Position numbers and translations under genes: made by a program
The notes under the pieces: generated by a model
What the model saw: only the letters and a program-made list of their open reading frames with translations
What the model was told of the DNA's origin: nothing
Database searches by the model: none
Part shown: positions 23,472 through 31,936 of the stretch, in pieces
Position numbering within the stretch: the first letter of the stretch is position 1
Layout of the letters: each line of letters starts with the position of its first letter
NCBI GenBank assembly: GCA_964524025.1
Contig: CAZGBT010000003.1
Coordinates: 18,966-82,965 of the forward strand
Reading direction: 5' to 3'
DNA from: CAZGBT01 sp964524025
Lineage (GTDB): Archaea > Aenigmatarchaeota > Aenigmatarchaeia > CG10238-14 > EX4484-224
DNA length: 64,000 nt

Positions 23472-24698
23472 ATGTGCGAAGTTTTTTATGTTCCTTGGCT
23501 TCATATGCATCAGCCATTAGTTTGGGTAAACGATAAATTGGTTAGTTATTTGAAAGTTATGCTAGAGTCTGAAAATGCTCGTATAAAATGGAATGCAAAA
23601 TTAATAGCAAGAGCTTACAAAAATCCAGCAAAATTTGTTTTAGAATTGAAAGAGGAAGGATTTGAACCAAGAATAATGCTCGATTTTTCTGGTGTTTTAT
23701 TAGAAGCTTTGGTAGAGTTAAAAGATTATCTTTCTAGAATAGAAATTTATGGCGAAAAGATTGGAGACATAATTTCGCTTTATAAGAAGGTATTGAAAAA
23801 ATATCCCGAATGTATCGAATTTGCAGGAACAGCTTATTCGCATTGCTATTTTCCTGCTACACCAGAAAAAGATTGGTATTTACAAATAGAAGAATGGAGA
23901 AACGTTTTTGAAAAAATTTTTGGAAAAAAAGCGTTGGAAAGAGTAAAAGGATTCTGGCTTCCAGAACTTGGAGTTCCAGGTTTTAGAGATAAATTAAAGA
24001 AGCTTATAGAAGAGATAAGCAAGTTTTATGAGTGGTTAATCCTTCCAATTTTTTCTTTAAAAGGTTATGAAAGGCTTTCTTACGAACAAGTTATAAGAAT
24101 AATTTCAAAGCCACATTGGTTAGAAATAGAAAATGCAAAAATTAAAGTAATATTTAGAGCTCCTTATTTTTTAATAGATCAGCAAGCAGGTTGTGAAGTA
24201 AACCTTTTAAGAAGAAAATTAGAAGAAGTCCTAAGCATTTGCAAAGAAAGACCCTTGCTTATAGTTCCTGCAAGCGATGGAGAAAATGGAAATGTCATGA
24301 TGAACGAATTCTTTCCAAAAACTTTCGTTCCATTTTTTAAGAAATTTATCAACAAAAAAATTTGTTCTGCAACTGTTTCTCAATTTTTAGAAAGGTATGG
24401 CAATCCTAAAAGCAAAATTGAGTTAAAAGTGATCGGAGCTTCATGGCTGGCAACTCATAAAAGCTGGTTGGAGGGGACCAAAAAATTAGAAATTATAGAA
24501 TCTATTAAACGAATCAGCAAGCTTTATCATGGCTTAAAGGATAGGTTGAGCAAAAAAGAAGAGAGAAAAGCTAGAAAACTTTTACTTATAGCAGAAACAT
24601 CTTGCTATCTTTATTGGGGCTCTGAATTTTGGTATAACCAGGCTTTTAAAACTATAAAAAAGCTTGAAAATTTTTTAAATTCTTTCCGAAAAGTTTAA
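23472..24698 (+). CDS. GH57 glycoside hydrolase, second paralogue
   Basis: This is a 408-aa family 57 enzyme with motif 1 PWLHMHQPLVW, the candidate nucleophile in KGFWLPELGV and the acid in VPASDGENGN. It lies outside the alpha-amylase subgroup of the gene at 19490 and could be a 4-alpha-glucanotransferase, amylopullulanase-like or branching enzyme; the subgroup cannot be settled here. There is no signal peptide. It is 12 nt upstream of the GT4 glycogen synthase on the same strand, so the two are likely cotranscribed. A synthase next to a GH57 protein suggests that this one might be a branching enzyme in glycogen synthesis. Confidence 0.8.
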   Translation: MCEVFYVPWLHMHQPLVWVNDKLVSYLKVMLESENARIKWNAKLIARAYKNPAKFVLELKEEGFEPRIMLDFSGVLLEALVELKDYLSRIEIYGEKIGDIISLYKKVLKKYPECIEFAGTAYSHCYFPATPEKDWYLQIEEWRNVFEKIFGKKALERVKGFWLPELGVPGFRDKLKKLIEEISKFYEWLILPIFSLKGYERLSYEQVIRIISKPHWLEIENAKIKVIFRAPYFLIDQQAGCEVNLLRRKLEEVLSICKERPLLIVPASDGENGNVMMNEFFPKTFVPFFKKFINKKICSATVSQFLERYGNPKSKIELKVIGASWLATHKSWLEGTKKLEIIESIKRISKLYHGLKDRLSKKEERKARKLLLIAETSCYLYWGSEFWYNQAFKTIKKLENFLNSFRKV

Positions 24699-24710
24699 AT
24701 AAGTGATGCT

Positions 24711-25877
24711 ATGAGGATAGCAATTCTGAGCTGGGAGTCCAATTATTCCATTCCAGCAGGAGGAATTTCTTACGTCGTAGACGAATTATCTAAAACTTTA
24801 GCATCGAAAGGCCATGAAGTCCATGTTTTTACTAGAATAGGACCCAATCAGCCTCTTTATCAAGAAATAAATGGAGTTCATTATCATCGTTGTCCATTTG
24901 CTTTTAACCATAACCTTGTATGGGAAATGAACAATATGTGTAAATCGATGGTTCATTTCTTTTTTGAAACAGAAGGTTTTATAGGACCATTTGATATAGT
25001 ACACGGGCATGATTGGCATGTAGTTAATGCTTTAGATGAGCTAAAAAAAGCTGGCAAAAAAATTGTTTTTACGTTGCACTCGACGCAATATGGAAGGGAT
25101 GGAAATAAGTTTAATGGTGGAATAGCCCAAGATATACACAATTTAGAATGGTACGGAACTTACATAGCCAACTTAGTAACTGTTTGTACTAATACTATGA
25201 AGGATGAAATTAAGTGGTTGTTTAGACTTCCTGAGTGGAAGGTAAGAGTTGTTTATAATGCAATAGATTATCACAAGTTTGATGGTTTTATAGATCCTTG
25301 GAACGATGTAAAAAAATGGTGGGGAATTGGGGTTTATGATCCTGTAATACTTTTTGTTGGAAGGATGACTTATCAAAAGGGAGTTGATATGCTTGTCGAG
25401 GCAATTCCTGACGTACTTAAAGATTTTCCAAATGCTAAATTCGTTTTTATAGGAGATGGTTACATGAAATCACACGTAGAGAATAGATGCAGAGAATTAG
25501 GTGTTGGTCATGCAGTAAGATTTACTGGCTACATTTCGGAAGAGGATAAAATAAAATGGTTAAAAGCTTGCGATATGGTGGTAGTGCCTAGCAGGAACGA
25601 GCCTTTTGGGGTAGTTGTTTTAGAAGCATGGGCAGCTGGAAAACCAGTAATAGCAACGCATGGCACAGGAGCTGGAGAGCTTGTATGGCACGATGTTACA
25701 GGTTTAAGAGTTTATCAAAATCCAAATTCGATAGCTTGGGGGATTAAAACCTTGTTGGCTGACCCAGATAAAGCAAGATGGCTAGGTAAGAATGGTAGAT
25801 ATGCGGTCGAAAAAGTATTTAATTGGGAAAATATAGCAAATAAAGTATTGGACGTATATAAGGAGGCACTAAGATGA
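24711..25877 (+). CDS. GT4-family glycogen synthase/glycosyltransferase
   Basis: This 388-aa GT-B enzyme has an N-terminal donor-loop motif PAGGISYVVDELSKTL, HGHDWHVV, and the C-terminal E-x7-E motif in NEPFGVVVLEAWAAG plus VGRMTYQKGVD. Retaining GT4 enzymes with these motifs include the archaeal ADP- or UDP-glucose glycogen synthases. The setting, between GH57 and a tiny zinc protein inside a glycogen gene cluster, supports a glycogen role over a general glycan role. The product is soluble. The stop overlaps the small zinc protein by 4 nt. Confidence 0.85.
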   Translation: MRIAILSWESNYSIPAGGISYVVDELSKTLASKGHEVHVFTRIGPNQPLYQEINGVHYHRCPFAFNHNLVWEMNNMCKSMVHFFFETEGFIGPFDIVHGHDWHVVNALDELKKAGKKIVFTLHSTQYGRDGNKFNGGIAQDIHNLEWYGTYIANLVTVCTNTMKDEIKWLFRLPEWKVRVVYNAIDYHKFDGFIDPWNDVKKWWGIGVYDPVILFVGRMTYQKGVDMLVEAIPDVLKDFPNAKFVFIGDGYMKSHVENRCRELGVGHAVRFTGYISEEDKIKWLKACDMVVVPSRNEPFGVVVLEAWAAGKPVIATHGTGAGELVWHDVTGLRVYQNPNSIAWGIKTLLADPDKARWLGKNGRYAVEKVFNWENIANKVLDVYKEALR

Positions 25878-26092
25878 AGTGCTGGTTTTGTGATAAAGAA
25901 GCTAGAGGGGTTTGTGCAATCTGCGGAAGAGCAGTTTGTTACGAACATGCTTATAGATTGGATGAAATGACTCTAGCGAAATCAGATACTAGTACTGGCT
26001 ATGCAACCTATTACAAAGCTTATAATGTGCTTAAATGCAAAGAGTGCGCAATTAAATGGGAAGTTTGGGAAAAGGGTTGGAGGAAAGAGTAA
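25874..26092 (+). CDS. Small zinc-finger protein (B-box/DUF2180-like)
   Basis: The 72-aa protein is rich in metal ligands: MKCWFCDKE, GVCAICGRAVCYEHA, and LKCKECA near the end, so two small zinc sites are likely. It resembles archaeal DUF2180/B-box-like zinc peptides of unknown function. The start overlaps the GT4 stop (ATGA), so it is translated with the glycogen synthase; it may be a regulatory or binding partner. No membrane segment is present. Confidence 0.65.
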   Translation: MKCWFCDKEARGVCAICGRAVCYEHAYRLDEMTLAKSDTSTGYATYYKAYNVLKCKECAIKWEVWEKGWRKE

Positions 26093-26214
26093 TTAAGTTT
26101 TAAAACTCTTCAGAATTGTCATTTTTAATTTTCTTTAAGTGGTAACCCAAACAATTAAAAATTATTGGTTAACATAAATGATAAACTTAAAAAATCAAAA
26201 TTTTAAAATTAAAT

Positions 26215-26484
26215 GTGGCAAAACCGAGAAGCGAAATTAAAGAAAAAATAATTAAAGTATTAGCTGAGCATCCAGAAGGTTTAACTATTCAAAAAATATC
26301 AGAACTCGTTGGAACTACAAGAATAACTGCTGCAAAATATATAGCTGAGTTGGCTGGAGCTGGAATTGTTTATAGAAGAAGAGTAGGAGTTGCAACCCTT
26401 TGTTACTTAAAAGAGAAATATGTTTCTCTAGTAAGAGAAGGTGAAATATTAGAGTTGTTAAGGAAAAAGTTGAAGAAGGTTTAA
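26215..26484 (+). CDS. Winged-helix DNA-binding protein
   Basis: This 89-aa protein has a classic helix-turn-helix: IIKVLAEHPEGLTIQKISELV then TTRITAAKYIAELAGAGIVYRR, followed by a wing VGVATLCYLKEKY. It should bind DNA as a small transcription regulator. The start is GTG at 26215 (an ATG two bases upstream is in another frame). The 122 nt upstream contain AT-rich sequence with GGTTAACAT at about 26167. It converges with the membrane protein gene at 26481 (4-nt overlap). It is one of three small winged-helix proteins in the envelope island. Confidence 0.8.
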   Translation: MAKPRSEIKEKIIKVLAEHPEGLTIQKISELVGTTRITAAKYIAELAGAGIVYRRRVGVATLCYLKEKYVSLVREGEILELLRKKLKKV

Positions 26485-28697
26485 CCAAAGTATTCCTTTA
26501 AATCAAAAAAGAAAGGGGATTCATATTTTTTCCTTCTTTTTTTTATCAATAATACGGCTAAACAAATGGCAGCTAAAGCTATAATTCCTATTTTTTCTTC
26601 TCTAGAAAGTCTAAAAGTTATCTTGAGAGAGGGCCTAGCAACAAAGCCTGTAGGTTTCTTTGTAACTTCTTCTCCTTCCAATACAGAAAAGGCAAAGGTT
26701 TTTTCAAAATTTCCTATTGAGGTTTTAACTGAAATCTTTGCCGTATAAATTTTTGGTTTGGAAGTTGAAGGTACATTAAAGTAGACAGGCAAGGATACAC
26801 TTTCTCCTTTCCTTATTCTAGATACATTACCCTTAAACTCGTAAAACTGACTAGGAATTCCTGTAAGCCCTATTTTTTCTATTTGAACATCAACTTGCCC
26901 ATCGTTAACTAGCTGTAAGAAATGAGCATAAGAATCTCCAGCTTTAATTTTTATAGAGTCGGGAAAGCGTAAGGATAAACTTTTCTTCTTTATAACTTGA
27001 AACTCTATCTCTTTTTCAAGACCAATAGACTTTTCGGCGCTAACTGAAATTAAAAGTGTGTAATTACCTTCTGTTTCTGGGGCTTTTAAATAACCAGAAA
27101 AGTAACCAGATCTATCTGTATAAAAGTCTTTTGAAATAAACCCAAGCTTAACTTTTACTTTAGCATCTTTTATTGGATTATTAAATTCATCGTGAACAAA
27201 ACCCTTAATTCTAATAGCATCACCTAGGTAATAGACACTTTTGTCTAAAGATATGTCTGCTTCTATTTTCTTCTTCTCGCCTATTGCAAAAGCGGAAAAA
27301 TTAGAAACGTTAATGATAACTAGATTTCTTATCCTATCAACTTCGCAATGTATTTCTTCCCATTCGTCTGTGCAAATTCTTCTAGCGAAATTCCACCATT
27401 CACATCTGTAAACTACTAAGTTTCTTTCATCAAGTATTTTGCTTTCGTCGTACGGAAGGTAAAGTGTAGCAAAAGAAAATGGAAGTGTAAATTCTATAAC
27501 GTATATATTTGCAATTCTTATACCTTCGATCAAATTCTTCCTGAACAAATCAAATCTTAATGGATTATCAAAATCCTCTTCTACTTTTGTATCGTAAATC
27601 ACAATTCTTGAATCTTTAAGCCTAAATTCTAAATCATAATCTCCTGGAGGTATTGAGAATGAATAAGAACCTGTACCTGTTATCGGAATTAGAGAATTTG
27701 TATTTCTTATTAAAATAGAACCTGGAATTGGATTACCTTCAGCATCTTTTATATTTCCCTTTACTAGTACTGTATAATAAACCTCTCCATACCAACTTTC
27801 TTTCAAATTTTCATATTCAACTTCAACCTTAATTTTGTATTTACCAGGTTGAAAGTTGGGAAGCTTGAGTTGTATAAGATAGCTACTTCCTTTCTTATTC
27901 ATATCGAAAGCTAATATTTCATTTCCAATACTTACCTTTACCATCTCAGCTTTAAGATCAATTGGCTTATCTCTGTAGGTTGCAAGTAAAGAAATTATTA
28001 ATAAATCCCCTCCTCTAACGAATTGCTTGTCAAAACTTGCATTAAGCAAAAGAAGTTTCTTTACTTCTACTTTTTTCTTATCATAAGCGTTAGTTCTGTC
28101 ATAAAAACCAACAACTTTAATTTCTTTATCCCCTGTTTCTTCCATTTTTGTCTTCACAACCCAAACTTGATTTTCTAAATCAAACCCTTTAAATAAAATT
28201 GGAAGTTCTTTTCCGTTAGAAAACAGTTTAAAACTAACGTTTTTTGTTATTATCACATCGTTCTTTTTTGTCAGGACTTTAATCTCGACTGTATCTCCTT
28301 CATATATTTTTTTCGGAAGCGAAGCTATTGAAACAGAAAAATTCCAGACATAAAAGTTAAATTGTAAGGTTGAGGTTTGATTTGAAGTACAATAAATAGT
28401 TGCTGAATAATCACCCGGCTTATCTATCCAGTAGTAAGGTATTTTGAAAGAAAAATAATAATCCTCTAGTTTTTTGTAATCTTGAGACTCAAAACTAATG
28501 GAAGGACCTTTTACTTCTACTTTTACGCTTATATTTGTAAAGTTATCAAAGCATTTAAACAATAAAGTTAGATTTTCTCCTATCCATAAATTAGAGGAAG
28601 GGTACAAAGTTAAGTTGGTTATTTGCGGACTTGCGTGAGTTACTCGGACTAAAACTAAAAATAAAAGAATGAAGGAAAAAAGAAACAACCTTCTCAT
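26481..28697 (-). CDS. Secreted multi-domain beta-sandwich protein with C-terminal membrane anchor
   Basis: This 738-aa protein has a signal peptide (RLFLFSFILLFLVLVRVTHA), a series of Ig-like/carboxypeptidase-regulatory-like modules (GNIKDAEGNPIPGSI, KGFVHDEFNNPIKDAK), and a hydrophobic C-terminal helix IGIIALAAICLAVLLI followed by KKRRKK. The mature part is outside with a short cytoplasmic tail. I start at 28697 because AAAATGA overlaps the ParA stop and AGGTGG precedes it; three codons more are possible. It is the third gene of an HTH-ParA-surface-protein operon. The function is not known; adhesion or wall scaffold is likely. Confidence 0.75.
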   Translation of the reverse strand: MRRLFLFSFILLFLVLVRVTHASPQITNLTLYPSSNLWIGENLTLLFKCFDNFTNISVKVEVKGPSISFESQDYKKLEDYYFSFKIPYYWIDKPGDYSATIYCTSNQTSTLQFNFYVWNFSVSIASLPKKIYEGDTVEIKVLTKKNDVIITKNVSFKLFSNGKELPILFKGFDLENQVWVVKTKMEETGDKEIKVVGFYDRTNAYDKKKVEVKKLLLLNASFDKQFVRGGDLLIISLLATYRDKPIDLKAEMVKVSIGNEILAFDMNKKGSSYLIQLKLPNFQPGKYKIKVEVEYENLKESWYGEVYYTVLVKGNIKDAEGNPIPGSILIRNTNSLIPITGTGSYSFSIPPGDYDLEFRLKDSRIVIYDTKVEEDFDNPLRFDLFRKNLIEGIRIANIYVIEFTLPFSFATLYLPYDESKILDERNLVVYRCEWWNFARRICTDEWEEIHCEVDRIRNLVIINVSNFSAFAIGEKKKIEADISLDKSVYYLGDAIRIKGFVHDEFNNPIKDAKVKVKLGFISKDFYTDRSGYFSGYLKAPETEGNYTLLISVSAEKSIGLEKEIEFQVIKKKSLSLRFPDSIKIKAGDSYAHFLQLVNDGQVDVQIEKIGLTGIPSQFYEFKGNVSRIRKGESVSLPVYFNVPSTSKPKIYTAKISVKTSIGNFEKTFAFSVLEGEEVTKKPTGFVARPSLKITFRLSREEKIGIIALAAICLAVLLIKKRRKKYESPFFFDLKEYFG

Positions 28698-29404
28698 TTT
28701 AGCCACCTAAATAACTTGTCAAAAATACTTTCCTTGAAGTTTAATCCTAAAATCCTGTAAGCAACCTTCCTTACTTCTTTCGAAAACCTACATTTAGGAA
28801 AGAGATAAAAAGCTGGGAAACCTCTATAGAAAGATTTTAGTACTCTATCGTCTTCGGGAATAAAACCAAGTATCGGCAAATCTAAAAACCTTTCTATAAC
28901 TTCTTTTTTTATAATTTTCCTATATCTATTCACTATTATTCCAGTCTCTATTCCCATTTTTTTAAGTTTTTCAAAAACTTTTCTCGCTGAAAAGAGAGAT
29001 GGTATATCTTGAGTACTAACTATGATAGCTTTATCGCTAAGTTTAATAAAAGGAAGGGAAGCTTTTATGGAGGGTTGTGTATCTATAAGGATTATATCGA
29101 AGTAAGATGGAAAATTTAAGCCAGTTAATTCTAAGTAAGAAAGATTTGAAGAAATAGGAGAAGCTAAAATCTCTATTCCGCTTGGATGTGATATTATAAC
29201 ATCTTTTAAATCAGCTCTTTCTAGCAAATCCAAAATTGTAAAGGGTGGTTTAGTTATACCAAAAGATAAAGTTAAGCTTGCCGTTCTAAAGTCTCCATCA
29301 ACTACTAAAACTCTTTTTCCTAATTCCCTAAAAGCAATAGCTAAATTAGAAGTCAAAGTTGTTTTGCCAACTCCTCCCTTTTCAGAAACAAAACTTATAA
29401 TCAT
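28694..29404 (-). CDS. MinD/ParA-like ATPase (first copy)
   Basis: This 236-aa deviant Walker ATPase has SEKGGVGKTT at residues 7-16, VVDGDFRTAS and the later ILIDTQPSI. Such proteins dimerise on ATP and position partners on membrane or DNA. The C-terminal KESIFDKLFRWLK could be an amphipathic membrane-targeting helix as in MinD. It is translated with the winged-helix gene before it and the membrane protein after it (4-nt overlaps on both sides), which suggests that it positions that surface protein. A second MinD is at 38201. Confidence 0.85.
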   Translation of the reverse strand: MIISFVSEKGGVGKTTLTSNLAIAFRELGKRVLVVDGDFRTASLTLSFGITKPPFTILDLLERADLKDVIISHPSGIEILASPISSNLSYLELTGLNFPSYFDIILIDTQPSIKASLPFIKLSDKAIIVSTQDIPSLFSARKVFEKLKKMGIETGIIVNRYRKIIKKEVIERFLDLPILGFIPEDDRVLKSFYRGFPAFYLFPKCRFSKEVRKVAYRILGLNFKESIFDKLFRWLK

Positions 29405-29592
29405 GCTTCCTTTAAAGAGTAAACATAAGCCCTGCCGACCTTATACATCTTAATCTTTTTCTGATCAACCAAAGCCTTAAGGTAACCAGCTACTAGATCT
29501 CTTCTCAATTTCAACTTTCTTGCTATTTCAGAAGTTGTCAGAAGCCTACCTTTTAACAACTGCAAAATCTTTTCTTCTAAATTCCTTTCCAC
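29401..29592 (-). CDS. Small winged-helix regulator
   Basis: This 63-aa protein is nearly all helix-turn-helix plus wing: LLTTSEIARKLKLRRDLVAGYLKALVDQKK then IKMYKVGRAYVYSL. It starts at GTG 29592. It probably autoregulates the HTH-ParA-surface-protein operon that it heads. The sequence motif ATAATGTTAAAC upstream (29631-29642, minus) is repeated upstream of the gene at 31937. Confidence 0.75.
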   Translation of the reverse strand: MERNLEEKILQLLKGRLLTTSEIARKLKLRRDLVAGYLKALVDQKKIKMYKVGRAYVYSLKEA

Positions 29593-29688
29593 AATTCTAT
29601 TTTAGCTAAAATTAAATATTTAACATTTTTGTTTAACATTATTACAACTATTTGGTAACTATTTTGCTGCTAAATGACAGTTATTTCG

Positions 29689-30420
29689 TTAAATAGCAAA
29701 AATATCTATAAGGAAGGATTTAAAGTAAAAAATCAGCTTACTGGTCTCTAAATTTTCAAATTTGATAGGAATTTCACAGACTTCATAAGTCTTAAGGTTC
29801 ACAGCAACTAGCTTAATCTCTGCTGGAAAGAAAAGACCTTCGAATTTTAATCTTACAATTTCTCCTTTCCATTCCTTAATACTTTTTTCCTCTAAGATCC
29901 AAGAAGATGGAAAGTTATAAGGAAGGACCAATAAATTAGCCTCCTCTCCTTTAAATTTTAACATAATTTCGTCTGGAAAGATGGCCCACAATTTCAGATT
30001 AATGTAAAACGTTTCGTTTAATAAGCTGTTTACAACTATAGTTAGGTTTTTAACTTCTTCTATCTCATTACCAAAATACGCTCTTATCCTTATCGAATAA
30101 TTTCCTTTATCTGGCAAGTATAAATGAAAATTTAAAGTTTTAGAAGCTCCCGGAAATAAATCAACTTCTTTGCTCCAACTTTGTGAAATCCTTTCTTTTT
30201 CCTTAAAAGCTTCAGCCCTAAGCCTTACCTTGTATCCAACACTTCCAGGGTTATAAACTACTGTTTGAAAAGTTAATAAGTTAGATTTTTTTGAGTAATT
30301 GAAATATTCGAGCATAAAATCGAGTTTCTCCCTAACGCTGACTTTTATTTTTACAGCAAAAGTTAAAAGTGGAAAGATTATTAAGACTAATACTAGCAAA
30401 ATAATTTTAAAGTTTAGCAT
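29689..30420 (-). CDS. Secreted beta-sandwich protein
   Basis: This 243-aa protein has an N-terminal signal peptide (KIILLVLVLIIFPLLTFA) and a mature part with alternating beta strands and phrases such as TVVYNPGSVGYKVRLRAEAF and LYLPDKGNYSIRIRAYF, typical of NEW3/CARDB-like Ig folds. There is no second membrane segment, but a hydrophobic end (FYFKSFLIDIFAI) may contact the membrane. It is the last of three overlapping secreted-protein genes transcribed away from the 31937 gene. The function is unknown. Confidence 0.7.
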   Translation of the reverse strand: MLNFKIILLVLVLIIFPLLTFAVKIKVSVREKLDFMLEYFNYSKKSNLLTFQTVVYNPGSVGYKVRLRAEAFKEKERISQSWSKEVDLFPGASKTLNFHLYLPDKGNYSIRIRAYFGNEIEEVKNLTIVVNSLLNETFYINLKLWAIFPDEIMLKFKGEEANLLVLPYNFPSSWILEEKSIKEWKGEIVRLKFEGLFFPAEIKLVAVNLKTYEVCEIPIKFENLETSKLIFYFKSFLIDIFAI

Positions 30421-30911
30421 AATGCTAAAAAGCCAATTCTGCTGCCCTTCGAAATTATAACTATCTCGCCACTATAATTGCCTGGAATTGCTTGAGAAGT
30501 ATTCAATATAACTTCAACGCTTTTTTTACTAAATGGGCCAAGGATAAAAGATGAAGGCTTGAAATAAAGATAACGCGAGATGGTGCCAAACGCCAAAATT
30601 TCTACCTTAACCGCTTTAGTTAAATTATTAGAAACTTCTATAAATTTTCTCGAGGAAAAAACCTTAGAAATTGGTAACTTTCCGAAATTGAAAACATATG
30701 GCTCTATAGCAATGCCTATGGTTAGATTGGTTGTATTTACCAACTGAACATAGGCAGGATACCTACTAATATAATAAGTACAAAGGGGGAACCGCAAAAC
30801 TTTGGCAGTAAAGTTAGTTATTCCAAGTGGTTTAACTATTGGTTTTGAAAAAATTGTGGCTATTATGCTCAAAGCTAATAAGCAAAGAATAACAAATTTT
30901 TCGCCTTTCAT
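30414..30911 (-). CDS. Small secreted protein
   Basis: This is a 165-aa protein with an N-terminal hydrophobic segment (FVILCLLALSIIATIFS) acting as signal or anchor. The mature part has two Asn-x-Thr sequons in VNTTNLTIG and an Ig-like half, PFSKKSVEVILNTSQAIPGNYSGEIVI, resembling the periplasmic end of COG1470-like domains. It overlaps the downstream gene by 7 nt and starts just after the upstream stop. I do not recognise a family. Confidence 0.65.
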   Translation of the reverse strand: MKGEKFVILCLLALSIIATIFSKPIVKPLGITNFTAKVLRFPLCTYYISRYPAYVQLVNTTNLTIGIAIEPYVFNFGKLPISKVFSSRKFIEVSNNLTKAVKVEILAFGTISRYLYFKPSSFILGPFSKKSVEVILNTSQAIPGNYSGEIVIISKGSRIGFLALC

Positions 30912-30912
30912 A

Positions 30913-31842
30913 CTATCTAATTTTGAAATAGACTATCAATGTTAATAGGATTATTAAAAAAAGTAGAATATAAGCTAATGGAAATTTTACTTCTTTTTTC
31001 TCTTTAATTTCATAAATTTCCGGAATTTCTAAAGTCGTATTAAAAATATCTATTCCTGTGCCGTAAGAAAGGAGAGCGGTTGTTGTATAATTACCTGGTT
31101 CTACCGACTTATCTAAAGTGATGGAAATCGATTTGATTTCTCCTGGTTTTAAAACTACCCAATTTGAAGAGAAGGTCTTGGTAGTGTTTTCGTTTGTAAT
31201 TTTTAATTCTTTTATTCGAGATATTAAAGTAACTGTTCCTTCGTTCTTTGTTATTACCCTTAACTCTAATTTTTTGTCAACCCTTCTCGGAACTATATCA
31301 ATAATTTTCGCCTTTCTTATCGCAACGCCTTTAACATAAAAAATTAGTGGAAATTGGATGAATGCTCTAACACTAATTCCTATCCCAGTTTTTGTGGGAA
31401 GCTTTGTTATGGATTCTGGTCTTATGTAAATTGCATGATAACCAGGCTCTGCATTTTCAGGAACTTTAAGAAAAAAAGAAACCTCACTCGCACTTTTAGC
31501 GATTCCCTTAAGAAAAGCAATTTTTGGAGGTAAAGGTTTAAGTTTAACAGGGTTTTCTATAAATTCAAGCCATGTAGTCGAATCCTCTTGAGAAACGTTT
31601 TCTAAAACCTTCTTGTTTATAATTGAAAAAATGGAAAGGGGGTCTTCGTACAAAGGGTTAACTTTAATCCATAGATCTGAAAAATCGCGAGAAAATACAT
31701 AAAAGCTAACTAATCTTCTTTCTCCAGGTTCTACTACACCCAAATCTAATCTAGATGGAGAAGTCCCTAAGATTTGAGCAAAAGCTCTAGGCGGGCAGAT
31801 TAATAGCAAGTAGACTAACAAAATCAAGCAAAATTTCCTCAT
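30913..31842 (-). CDS. Secreted chaperone-like/COG1470-like protein with C-terminal anchor
   Basis: This 309-aa protein starts MRKFCLILLVYLLLICPPRAFA (signal peptide, cleavage near AFA-Q); a longer frame reaches 31923 but only this start gives a clean signal sequence. The mature part begins LGTSPSRLDLGVVEPGE and holds two Ig-like domains resembling DUF916/periplasmic-chaperone folds. The C-terminus is a membrane segment FPLAYILLFLIILLTLIVYF. It heads the three-gene secreted operon, divergent from the 315-aa secreted protein at 31937, so it may assist assembly of that protein. This is inference. Confidence 0.65.
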   Translation of the reverse strand: MRKFCLILLVYLLLICPPRAFAQILGTSPSRLDLGVVEPGERRLVSFYVFSRDFSDLWIKVNPLYEDPLSIFSIINKKVLENVSQEDSTTWLEFIENPVKLKPLPPKIAFLKGIAKSASEVSFFLKVPENAEPGYHAIYIRPESITKLPTKTGIGISVRAFIQFPLIFYVKGVAIRKAKIIDIVPRRVDKKLELRVITKNEGTVTLISRIKELKITNENTTKTFSSNWVVLKPGEIKSISITLDKSVEPGNYTTTALLSYGTGIDIFNTTLEIPEIYEIKEKKEVKFPLAYILLFLIILLTLIVYFKIR

Positions 31843-31883
31843 AATCATAAATTTACTTGCTACTAAAGAAAAAGTAGTTAACC

Positions 31884-31921
31884 ATAATGTTAAACGAAAA
31901 TTTTTATAAAAAACGTTTAAC
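31884..31921. promoter_or_regulatory. Divergent promoter with inverted repeat around a TATA box
   Basis: TTTTTATAAA (31901-31910) lies about 30 nt before the start at 31937. A perfect 8-bp inverted repeat, GTTAAACG (31889-31896) and CGTTTAAC (31914-31921), brackets it, as an operator would. The 12-mer ATAATGTTAAAC (31884-31895) also occurs at a similar distance and the same orientation before the HTH-ParA operon. Confidence 0.5.
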
Positions 31922-31936
31922 AAATTTTAAATTAGA

